From an uncultured Bacteroidales bacterium (GTDB taxonomy: Bacteria; Bacteroidota; Bacteroidia; Bacteroidales; P3), in contig CAJOQB010000246.1 of NCBI GenBank assembly GCA_905236405.1, forward strand, positions 1-7,627: a stretch of DNA of 7,627 bases. Reading direction: 5' to 3'. Shown here one piece after another: positions 1-7,081 of this stretch (positions are counted from its first letter, which is position 1; every line of letters starts with the position of its first letter). Position numbers and translations under genes: made by a program. A model generated the notes under the pieces. The model had not been told where the DNA came from and did no database searches. It was given only the letters and a program-made list of their open reading frames with translations.

Positions 1-911
1 CGGTCTTGGTTGATGGAGCCGTTGTCTTGATGGGAAAAGAGATAAGCCGCCAAGTCCTCTGTACACACGCGGATAAAGATATCGACGGTGTCGATGGGTA
101 TCTTGTTGACGGTGTATTCATTGGTGGGGATAGAGTCGCGGATGGTGTTGAAATAGACGCTCTCCGACAGGAAACGGACAGCATCTACATCGGTGAGGTT
201 CTTTTTCAACACATCTCCATCGACGTCGATATAATGGGGTGTGATAAGTGTGTCGAGCCATGTGCCATGGTCGGTCACCACAAAGTCATTGTAGTAGAAC
301 CGTACTCGCGGTTGGTAGAGTCGTCCGCGTGTGGCGGTATACCATTTGATTTCACATTTGTGGTTGGTGAAGTTGAAGCCGAGATTGCTGGGTTGGATAA
401 ATCGCAATCCATATCCGACAAGATAAGTCTGTGCACGGGCGATGGTGTCGCCGCTGTCGGTCTTGATGACAAGAAGCTGATAGACATACTTGGGGTCGAG
501 TTGGCCTGCTGTACGACAGATATACACAGGTTGATACGGGGCATAGAACTCGCCTTCGGGCTTGTCGCCCAACAAATGATAGTCGAAAAGAAACTCTTTG
601 TTCGGTACAGAGGCAGAGGGGTCGATGACAAGAAGACTGTCGCGTGTGACGACAGCGGGCCATTCAAGCATCTTGACTTCGATGCTGCCTTCGGGATAGT
701 TGATGGAATCGAAGATTTGTGCGTAGTCGTGGTTGTTGCCTTCGCCAAGGAAACATTTCTGTACACGGATATAGGTGGTGTCGTCGTCTTGGTCGAGCAC
801 TCCATATACTACAGGAATCTCTCGCCACTCGGCATTGGGGGAGAACTCCACTTTGCATGCAGTAAGGAGTAGGGAGATTAAGGCGATGAAGAATAAGGTC
901 TTGCTGTTCAT
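1..911 (-). CDS. Lipoprotein, Bacteroidota type (partial, C-terminus outside window)
   Basis: An open frame runs from the ATG at 911 to the left edge without a stop, giving 303 visible residues. The N-terminus MNSKTLFFIALISLLLTACK is a lipoprotein signal peptide with a clear lipobox (LTAC, Cys19 as the lipidated residue). The mature part starts KVEFSPNAEWREIPVVYGVL and goes on with TYIRVQKCFLGEG. It is rich in beta-prone segments and acidic residues and shows no enzyme motif I recognise. The early VVYGVLDQDDDTTYIRVQKCF segment faintly recalls DUF4249-type lipoproteins of Bacteroidota, but I cannot confirm that. The start lies only 8 nt after the stop of the LacZ-like gene, so the two are probably co-transcribed and perhaps translationally coupled. 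Location is the outer membrane by inference; which face is unknown. A long open frame on the opposite strand (6-872) is codon-aligned with this gene and is only its shadow. Confidence 0.85.
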   Translation of the reverse strand, partial: MNSKTLFFIALISLLLTACKVEFSPNAEWREIPVVYGVLDQDDDTTYIRVQKCFLGEGNNHDYAQIFDSINYPEGSIEVKMLEWPAVVTRDSLLVIDPSASVPNKEFLFDYHLLGDKPEGEFYAPYQPVYICRTAGQLDPKYVYQLLVIKTDSGDTIARAQTYLVGYGLRFIQPSNLGFNFTNHKCEIKWYTATRGRLYQPRVRFYYNDFVVTDHGTWLDTLITPHYIDVDGDVLKKNLTDVDAVRFLSESVYFNTIRDSIPTNEYTVNKIPIDTVDIFIRVCTEDLAAYLFSHQDNGSINQD

Positions 912-919
912 GTGGGTCG

Positions 920-3900
920 CTATTTTATAACCTCGTTAAGTTGAATCTCGTCGACCATTATCCAGGGTCGAAGACCTTTGTATTTGTGCCATACAGGAAT
1001 CTTGCCCATGTTCTTGGCAATAATCTTGACGTAGCGGACATTCTGCCGCTCGACATTGATGCGGATGGGGATGAGTTGCGGATTCTTCATCTCGACGGAG
1101 GTGGCGTCGTATTTGATTTTGGCATTAATGGGTCCGCTGAAACTCTCGCCATCCTCGCTGACGTAGACTGCAACAGAAACAGGAGCGAAAGCCCATGCGT
1201 CGGGAACATGTGCAAAATGCATTACCACATCCTGTAAATCGATGTTCTTGCCCAGAGTGAAGACGGCATTGAAATCGGTTCCGCTGAATCCCAACCATCC
1301 TGTCTGTAGGTCGGCGATATCGGCTGTCTCGCCGTCAAAAAGGATGCTCTCTGCGTTATAATTGTAGGGTGTATTGGGAGCTTTGTCGTAACTGACGTCG
1401 GTGATGTAGTCGAAATTGAAGCGGTTGGTTGCTGTAAAACTGGGAGTGAACCCTTTCTTGAAGGCTTTGGCTTGAACCACAGTCGATGTCTGGATGGTGA
1501 AGGGTTTCTTGTAAAGGGTGGAGTGTTCGTCGGGAGTGGAACCATCGGTGGTGTATCGCATCTCCACTCCTGGTACACTGCTGCGAAGAGTGATGGTCAT
1601 AGGACGGTCAAACCGTTCGACGCTCTGGGTGATGGTGGGCATGGGGAGTACTGAAGACTGAATGGTGGGATATGCTATGCGTCGGAAGTCTTCGGGTTCA
1701 TACTCGTCGAAGTGGTATGCGTGGATATGGATGGGGAAGGCGAAGTCGCGTTGGGTCAGCACATATTTGTCGTCGATGTCTATGCCTGCCAGAGAGGAGC
1801 CGATACCCGTCTGCCGATAGTCAATGTTGAGCGTGTAGTATTGCTGTTCTTTGATATTGCAATAATCGTTGGCTTGTGCCAGTTGGATGTCGCTATAGGG
1901 GTAGACGCTGAAATTAAAGGTGGTGTCGAACATATCGATGAAAAGACCGCTCTTTCCACGGTTGGCCGAAAGCCAATGGATGCCTGCACGGTTGCCTGCG
2001 GCTTGTGGGTGGTCGTAGTGGAAGAAAAGGTTTTTGATGGCATCACGATGGGCTCCTGTGATTCCAGCGCTCTGACGGTCGCAGTAGGTCTCTTTGTCCA
2101 AGCCCATCCAATAAATGCTGTCAAAGTCACGACTCAGACGCAGTTGGTAGCCAATCTTGGGCAGCGCTCTCACATGTTCGGTCACCAACACTTGGTTGTC
2201 AATCAAAATGTCGCCTGTATACAGAATGACATACGTCTGCTTGACATCGAACAGTATGTTGCCACTTCGGTCGGTATAACGAGTCATAGCATCGATGCCT
2301 ACGTTGTATTTGTCTATCTGTCGGTGGTTGCAGGCGATGACGGTGCGTGTCATAGCATCGGGGCTTAGGTGGCTCCAAAGTTTACTGCCGTTGAGGTCTT
2401 GTCTGTCGTTGTCGGTTGGAGGACGATAGAAACTCATGGTGGGGCTTCCAGCCATCATCTCTTTGCCGTCGATGCTATAGGAGATGATGTCGGCATCGTC
2501 GAGGTCGAACCAAAGGTCGATGTTGTTATTAAATATATGTATACGTTTCTCGTTCTCCGCATCCTTTGCCATAAACAGTTCTTCTTTGTCGAACTCTTCA
2601 AGTTGAGACTTCTTGACGGCATGCATGGGGATGGGGAACTCGATAGAGGAAAGCTCGGTCGATTTTGGAACGGCATTCGTGTTGACTCTTTGTCGAACAG
2701 TGAAGCGGATAAAGAGCTCTTCGCCAGCGTAGAGTGTCAGTTTGGGAATCTTCAATTTGAAGTTCTTGGCTTCTCCGGGCTTGAGGTCGACATTTACCTC
2801 ACCTTCGATGATACGAGGCTTGAGGTTGGAGAAGATATTGTATTCAAGAATGTAGTCGTTGAGTGTTTGATAGTCGAGATAATTGCTGATGGTGAATTCG
2901 CCGTGGTCTGCGGTGAGCGCTACCAGAGCGATGTCGAAGGAACGATAAAGGTTCCGTATCTCGGCAAGATAAGGGACGTTCTCTTTCTTGGAGTTGACGA
3001 GACCTGATGTTGTCACACTATTGTTGCTAACGATGTCGTTTCGGCGACTGGCGTTCCAGTTGGTGATAAATCCGCCTTGCAAGTTGCCACGTGTACGAAT
3101 CATCTTCCATAATGGCTCAAGACCACCAAAGTTGTTGCCCTCGGTGGAACCGTAGTTGATAAGTATCAGTGGGCGAGATTGGTTCTTGGACGCAAAGACT
3201 TTGAGATCGTCGACACCGAGGTTGCTGGCGGCAATCAAGTCGGTGTTTTCCGAATATTCAGCACCGGCGTAGACAACAGGACGGGTCTTGTCTTTTTGTT
3301 TCAGTGTACGATAGGCGTTCTCCATACCGATGCCGTTGTCGATACCGTTGCCCAGTCCCCATACGATAATGGAGGGGTGGTTCTTCAGCGTCTCATACAT
3401 ATTCTGCACGCGGACGATAAAGTTGTCGACAAAGTCTTTGTCGGTGGAGATGGCTTTGGCTTTTGACGAGAAGGGGGACAGGTTGGCGTCGCAGATGACA
3501 TAGAATCCGTATTCGTCGCACAAGTCGTAGAAACGAGGATCAAGGGGACTGTATACGGTGGTATGGATGGCGTTGATGTTGTGTTGTTTCATCTGCTGAA
3601 GGTCTCTCTTCATTTGGTCGAAGGAGGCAAGACCATTGGCAGTCAGGTCATAGCCTGTATAGTTGGCACCACGAAGGGTGATGGCTTTCTGGTTGACTAA
3701 TAGTTGTCCGTTTTTGACTTCAACGGTACGGAAGCCGAACCGTTGGGCTGTGGTTTCAATCAATTGCATCTTCTCGTCACGAAGACGGACAACGACGGTA
3801 TAAACATTGGGGGTCTCTGCCGTCCAGGGTTTCACTCCTCCCAATTCGATATTGAGAGTGGTGGACAGCTCGCTCTTCTTGTCAAAAACGACCCACTTGC

Positions 3901-4771
3901 CCGTCTTCTCTATCTCTTTGTTTTTTGTATCCCAGATGGAGGTCTCGACATAAACGTGTCCAGTCTTTTTGGTATTCTCGACATTGAGATTGAGTTGCAG
4001 GTTTCCGAATCGTGACTGACTGTTGTAATTGGCGACAACAGACATATCTTGTAAACAGACCAGAGGTTTTAGTATGATGGACACATCGCCTGTGATGCCT
4101 ATCATTTCGCGGTCTTGCTCCATTTCGAGGAGTGTGCCGTCTGATGCGGCCACCACTTGGATGACGATAGTGTTGGGTTTGCCGTGTTTGATGTGTTTGC
4201 TGATGTTAAACTCGCTGAATGTGCGCGAGTCTTCGCTATAGCCTACATATTTTTGGTTGATCCATACATAGTAGGCCGAACGTGCTTGCAGACGGAGATA
4301 GGGGACATAATTGCTCCAGGTCTTGGGAGCGTCAAATACGCGATAATAGGTAGCAACGGGATTGTCTGTCGAGGGGATGTTGTTGGCGTTTTTGATGATG
4401 GGGGCTTTGTAGTCTTTTCCGCCCACTTCAAGGACATAAGAAGGAACAGAGACAGAACTCCATGCGTCGGCGGTGAAATCCTTTGCTTCGGGATCGGGTC
4501 GCGAAGCCATAGATGATTTCACAACACATTGCCATTGGCCATTAAGACTCACATAGTAGGGGGACTGGTCATATGCTTGTTTCTCGATACCCTTTTCATT
4601 GGCATAGGGAACCACGTTGACACGAGGATAGAGCTTGTTTTGCTCAAAGACCTCTTTGTCGTTCCACTCGTCGGGTATGGGCTCTTCAACATTCTTTTGT
4701 TTTTTGGTCTGTGCGTCGACGGTACAGACACACAGCATTGCCAGCGCTAATACGAGAATCTTTCTGTACAT
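920..4771 (-). CDS. Secreted LacZ-like glycoside hydrolase family 2 protein, probably catalytically inactive
   Basis: This 1283-residue protein has a Sec signal peptide (about 1-20, cleavage likely after VDA). It then has the full LacZ layout: sugar-binding jelly roll (about 70-235, SPYYVSLNGQW), immunoglobulin-like domain (about 238-348), TIM barrel (about 350-615, ITLRGANYTGYD), linker domain (about 625-715) and beta-galactosidase small-chain domain (about 745-1018, FYRPPTDNDR and TLNIDYRQTGIG). Two extra C-terminal domains follow: a chitobiase/hexosaminidase C-terminal-like domain (about 1045-1117, RYTTDGSTP) and an F5/8-type discoidin-like domain (about 1130-1283). Aligned by eye to E. 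coli LacZ, the acid/base Glu461 is Gly476 (LGNG for LGNE) and the nucleophile Glu537 is Asn539 (RPLILINY for RPLILCEY). Metal and substrate residues are also lost: Glu416 to Ser432, His418 to Phe434, His357 to Thr372, His391 to Val406. It is therefore probably not a working beta-galactosidase. The frame is intact over 3.8 kb, which argues against random decay. The operon position suggests an envelope role, perhaps glycan binding; that is inference. Confidence 0.88.
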   Translation of the reverse strand: MYRKILVLALAMLCVCTVDAQTKKQKNVEEPIPDEWNDKEVFEQNKLYPRVNVVPYANEKGIEKQAYDQSPYYVSLNGQWQCVVKSSMASRPDPEAKDFTADAWSSVSVPSYVLEVGGKDYKAPIIKNANNIPSTDNPVATYYRVFDAPKTWSNYVPYLRLQARSAYYVWINQKYVGYSEDSRTFSEFNISKHIKHGKPNTIVIQVVAASDGTLLEMEQDREMIGITGDVSIILKPLVCLQDMSVVANYNSQSRFGNLQLNLNVENTKKTGHVYVETSIWDTKNKEIEKTGKWVVFDKKSELSTTLNIELGGVKPWTAETPNVYTVVVRLRDEKMQLIETTAQRFGFRTVEVKNGQLLVNQKAITLRGANYTGYDLTANGLASFDQMKRDLQQMKQHNINAIHTTVYSPLDPRFYDLCDEYGFYVICDANLSPFSSKAKAISTDKDFVDNFIVRVQNMYETLKNHPSIIVWGLGNGIDNGIGMENAYRTLKQKDKTRPVVYAGAEYSENTDLIAASNLGVDDLKVFASKNQSRPLILINYGSTEGNNFGGLEPLWKMIRTRGNLQGGFITNWNASRRNDIVSNNSVTTSGLVNSKKENVPYLAEIRNLYRSFDIALVALTADHGEFTISNYLDYQTLNDYILEYNIFSNLKPRIIEGEVNVDLKPGEAKNFKLKIPKLTLYAGEELFIRFTVRQRVNTNAVPKSTELSSIEFPIPMHAVKKSQLEEFDKEELFMAKDAENEKRIHIFNNNIDLWFDLDDADIISYSIDGKEMMAGSPTMSFYRPPTDNDRQDLNGSKLWSHLSPDAMTRTVIACNHRQIDKYNVGIDAMTRYTDRSGNILFDVKQTYVILYTGDILIDNQVLVTEHVRALPKIGYQLRLSRDFDSIYWMGLDKETYCDRQSAGITGAHRDAIKNLFFHYDHPQAAGNRAGIHWLSANRGKSGLFIDMFDTTFNFSVYPYSDIQLAQANDYCNIKEQQYYTLNIDYRQTGIGSSLAGIDIDDKYVLTQRDFAFPIHIHAYHFDEYEPEDFRRIAYPTIQSSVLPMPTITQSVERFDRPMTITLRSSVPGVEMRYTTDGSTPDEHSTLYKKPFTIQTSTVVQAKAFKKGFTPSFTATNRFNFDYITDVSYDKAPNTPYNYNAESILFDGETADIADLQTGWLGFSGTDFNAVFTLGKNIDLQDVVMHFAHVPDAWAFAPVSVAVYVSEDGESFSGPINAKIKYDATSVEMKNPQLIPIRINVERQNVRYVKIIAKNMGKIPVWHKYKGLRPWIMVDEIQLNEVIK

Positions 4772-4804
4772 GGCGGTAAGTGTGTATAGGATAACTAACT
4801 GATT

Positions 4805-5464
4805 TTAGAAGCAAAAACCGATATGGGCTTTCAGATTGTGATAATGCTCGGGCAAGCGGGTGATAGCACCCATTGCGTCGCCGCGTTCAACAGAGTTAGA
4901 CATGATGAATTGATAGCCCACACCGAGATTGATGCCAAAGTGGCGCGTGAAAGCAAGTCGACCGCCAATCTCTGCCCCCAAGGTGATTCCTCCCTGATTC
5001 AACATGGTGTATTCGATGCCTCCATTTGTGGTGCCTAAAGGAATGCTGTATCCCATCTGGATGGCACTGTAAGGGGCAAAGCGGTTACGAGTATAGTAAC
5101 TGCGTAGCTCAATGAAAATAGGAATCTGCGAAAATGAACCCGTGGGATCGCTCAGATAAGACATTCCCAAACCGACAGCAGACTCTTTGCGCCACTGAAA
5201 ACCTGCCACTGCTGTCAGACCCATCAGTGAGTACTTGTCCGTGTATAGGTCATGGGTCTTGTTGAGATTGGTCATATAGGTGAGGTCGACAACACCGTAG
5301 AAACCATAGTAACGAAACTCCAGATGGTTGGGCTGTGGGTTTTCGGTAGGAGAGAGCAACTGGGTCGATGACAGTTGTGTGTAGTCGATTACTGTCTGCT
5401 TGTTGTTGGCCAGCAAACTGTTGCCAATAAGGATGACGGCAATCAGAAGGAGTGTTTTCTTCAT
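4805..5464 (-). CDS. Small outer-membrane beta-barrel protein (hypothetical)
   Basis: The chosen start is the ATG at 5464, giving 219 residues. An in-frame TTG at 5482 would add six residues before the signal peptide and is less likely. The N-terminus MKKTLLLIAVILIGNSLLA is a classic Sec signal peptide, with cleavage likely after Ala19. From about residue 45 onward the mature part alternates polar and hydrophobic/aromatic residues in strands broken by short turns. Examples are LEFRYYGFYGVVDLTYM, IPIFIELRSYY and FGINLGVGYQFIM. It ends in Phe-Cys-Phe, and a terminal aromatic residue is typical for recognition by the BAM machinery. An eight-stranded barrel is plausible from the length. No specific function is recognised. 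It is the first gene after the terminator and lies 33 nt before the LacZ-like gene, so it probably leads that operon. A partial match to the Bacteroidota -7 box (TTCATTTG, consensus TAnnTTTG) lies shortly before the start, but it is weak evidence. Confidence 0.85.
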   Translation of the reverse strand: MKKTLLLIAVILIGNSLLANNKQTVIDYTQLSSTQLLSPTENPQPNHLEFRYYGFYGVVDLTYMTNLNKTHDLYTDKYSLMGLTAVAGFQWRKESAVGLGMSYLSDPTGSFSQIPIFIELRSYYTRNRFAPYSAIQMGYSIPLGTTNGGIEYTMLNQGGITLGAEIGGRLAFTRHFGINLGVGYQFIMSNSVERGDAMGAITRLPEHYHNLKAHIGFCF

Positions 5465-5513
5465 TGAGGTATGGATTATCAAATGAATAACTGTTGTTTT
5501 TGAAGAATGGGAA

Positions 5514-5550
5514 TCAAAGGGGATCCGTTTGACAACGGAGTCCCCTTTGA
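5514..5550 (-). terminator. Hairpin terminator after the kamD-kamE-atoA operon
   Basis: A near-perfect inverted repeat starts 8 nt after the atoA stop codon. The left arm is 5514-5529 (TCAAAGGGGATCCGTT), the loop is TGAC at 5530-5533, and the right arm is 5534-5550. The arms pair over 16 base pairs with a single bulged base. On the minus strand the hairpin is followed by a modestly T-rich stretch (TTCCCATTCTTC), not a pure U tract. That is weaker than an E. coli terminator, but the stem is strong. Its position between a finished catabolic operon and an unrelated envelope gene set supports termination. Confidence 0.78.
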
Positions 5551-5557
5551 GATGATG

Positions 5558-6214
5558 TTATTCCATTTTTTTCAAGTCGGGAGAGATAATCAGGGTGGCT
5601 TCGGTAGCTGCCTGAACATCTTCAATGGTGAACAGCGGGTTGATTTCGGTCAGCACAATGCCTTTGGGAGTGATTTCCATTACACCCATTTCGGTGATGA
5701 TGAGGTTCACCTGGCCTTTGGCTGTAAGGGGAAGCGTACATTTTTTCAAGATTTTGGGGTTGCCTTTGGCTGTGTGTTCCATTGTGAGGATAACACGTTT
5801 GGCACCGACCAGAAGGTCCATAGCACCGCCCATACCAGGGGTCTTTTTGCCAGGAATCATCCAGTTGGCGAGGTCGCCCTCTTCGTCGACCTGCATAGCA
5901 CCGAGGATGCTCACATCCACGTGACCGCCACGGATGATGCCGAAACTGGTGGCACTGTCGAAGGTGCTGGCACCAGGGACATGGGTGATATGTCCACCGC
6001 CTGCATTGATGAACCAAGGATCCTCTTTGCCCTCTTCGGGGGTGGGACCCATACCAATCATACCGTTCTCACTCTGGAGGATGACATTCACGCCTTCGGG
6101 CAGATAGTTGGGAATTTCAGTGGGAAGACCGATACCCAGATTGACAACGTCACCATCGTGCAGTTCTTTGGCGGCACGACGTGCGATAAAGGTTCTGATT
6201 TCGTTTTTGTCCAT
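5558..6214 (-). CDS. atoA: Butyrate/acetoacetate-type CoA-transferase, subunit B (catalytic-Glu subunit)
   Basis: This 218-residue protein has the usual length of the B subunit of family I 3-oxoacid CoA-transferases (AtoA/CtfB/ScoB). It shows the N-terminal ARRAAKELHDGDVVNLGIGLP segment common to the family. The SENG motif follows at residues 48-51, where Glu49 would form the glutamyl-CoA thioester intermediate. Further on are the glycine-rich GMGGAMDL (127-134) and an ITEMGVMEI segment (173-181). In lysine fermentation the enzyme exchanges CoA between butyryl-CoA and acetoacetate, linking carbon-chain cleavage to butyrate release. Its position directly after kamDE supports that role over ketone-body or short-chain fatty-acid uptake. 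The A subunit (AtoD) is not adjacent: kamE lies upstream and a terminator downstream, so the partner must be encoded elsewhere, probably beyond the right edge. No Shine-Dalgarno is seen; the leader before the ATG is A/T-rich. Exact substrate preference cannot be read from the sequence. Confidence 0.92.
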   Translation of the reverse strand: MDKNEIRTFIARRAAKELHDGDVVNLGIGLPTEIPNYLPEGVNVILQSENGMIGMGPTPEEGKEDPWFINAGGGHITHVPGASTFDSATSFGIIRGGHVDVSILGAMQVDEEGDLANWMIPGKKTPGMGGAMDLLVGAKRVILTMEHTAKGNPKILKKCTLPLTAKGQVNLIITEMGVMEITPKGIVLTEINPLFTIEDVQAATEATLIISPDLKKME

Positions 6215-6252
6215 AGTACAAGTATTTTATGTTATTTGTTTACGAAAATGTT

Positions 6253-7041
6253 CTATTTCCAGCCTCTGTTGACCATTTCCTGTGCCACATAGGAGGCTAC
6301 ATCATCGGCATAGGTGTTGGTGCCAAAACCAGCATCGTAGCCCAGCTCTTTGGCCAGTTCGTGGCTGATACGGGGACCACCTGCCACAAGGATGACCTTG
6401 TCGCGTAGACCCTCGGCTTCCAGCATCTCCACCAGTTCGGTCATGTTGATGATGTGGACATCCTTTTGGGTTACCGTCTGGCTTACCAACAAAGCATCAG
6501 CATGTAACTCGACAGCTTTGGCGATAAACTCTTCGTTGGGGACTTGGCTGCCCAAGTTGTATGCCTCAATCATGTCATAACGCTCCAGACCATAGTGGCC
6601 AGCATAGCCTTTCATGTTCATGATGGCGTCGATACCCACAGTGTGGGCATCGGTGCCTGTGCTGGCACCCACGCAGACAATCTTGCGGCCAATATGTTCA
6701 CGGATATACTCGTCGCATTCGTGCATATCCATAGTGGTCGATTCCACCTTGGGAACATGAATGCTGGTGTAGTCTACCGTGTGGGTGCAGCTTCCGTAGC
6801 AGTTGAAGAAGGTAAATCCCTCGGTCAGTTCTTTCGAATATACCACCAGTGGGTTTTCCAACCCCATCTTCTTGATTAACTGTTTGGCGGCCTCGATGGC
6901 TTCGTCACCGGCAGGAACGGGAAGAGTGAAACTGAGTTGCACCTTGCCGTCGTTCATGGTATCACCGTAGGGTTTTATTTTTTTGAGGTCTAAGGTTTTG
7001 TCGAAATCCTTAGCTTCCATTGAATATAGACCTTCACTCAT
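6253..7041 (-). CDS. kamE: Beta-lysine (D-lysine) 5,6-aminomutase beta subunit, cobalamin-binding
   Basis: This is a complete 262-residue protein, the expected size for KamE. Residues about 30-100 form the N-terminal dimerisation region, including FFNCYGSCTHTVDYTS. Residues about 118-260 form a Rossmann-like B12-binding domain. The base-off cobalamin motif DxHxxG is seen as DAHTVG (Asp131, His133, Gly136), with the later SQT (Ser187) and GG (221-222) elements. Lys144 lies 11 residues after His133. In the Clostridium sticklandii enzyme the cobalt-ligand His133 and the PLP-binding Lys144 of the beta subunit have these same numbers, so both cofactor residues are present and the ATG at 7041 is favoured over the Met at residue 8. 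A purine-rich AAGGA lies about 8 nt before this ATG. The gene follows kamD and precedes the CoA-transferase gene by 38 nt, consistent with one operon. The enzyme appears intact. Confidence 0.96.
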   Translation of the reverse strand: MSEGLYSMEAKDFDKTLDLKKIKPYGDTMNDGKVQLSFTLPVPAGDEAIEAAKQLIKKMGLENPLVVYSKELTEGFTFFNCYGSCTHTVDYTSIHVPKVESTTMDMHECDEYIREHIGRKIVCVGASTGTDAHTVGIDAIMNMKGYAGHYGLERYDMIEAYNLGSQVPNEEFIAKAVELHADALLVSQTVTQKDVHIINMTELVEMLEAEGLRDKVILVAGGPRISHELAKELGYDAGFGTNTYADDVASYVAQEMVNRGWK

Positions 7042-7081
7042 ATGGCTTTCCTTTCGTTTATTCGTTAATGATGCTTTTGTT

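Noticed and set aside
6..872. A 288-codon open frame on the plus strand
   Set aside because: It is exactly codon-aligned antisense to the lipoprotein gene and begins without a signal peptide or recognised motif. The minus-strand reading has a lipobox and operon spacing, so this is a shadow.
1712..3007. Two successive plus-strand open frames of over 200 codons (1712-2368 and 2369-3007)
   Set aside because: Both lie inside the GH2 coding region on the opposite strand. Their translations are low-complexity, rich in Val, Gly and Asp, and match no family; they reflect codon bias of the real gene.
920..4771. The GH2 gene as a decayed pseudogene
   Set aside because: The frame is uninterrupted over 1283 codons, with intact signal peptide, framework motifs and C-terminal domains. 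Residue loss is concentrated at the active site, which fits a repurposed protein better than random decay.
5465..5482. Upstream TTG start for the outer-membrane protein
   Set aside because: It would place six residues (MIIHTS) before a standard MKK signal peptide. The ATG at 5464 gives a normal n-region.
5465..5513. Bacteroidota-type promoter for the barrel gene
   Set aside because: A TTCATTTG segment on the minus strand resembles the -7 consensus at seven of eight positions, but no convincing -33 element is seen and the leader would be very short, so it is not listed as a feature.
5507..6292. A 261-codon plus-strand open frame across the CoA-transferase gene
   Set aside because: It is antisense to a clearly recognisable atoA homologue with catalytic Glu49 and crosses the terminator hairpin. 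Its protein sequence resembles no known family.
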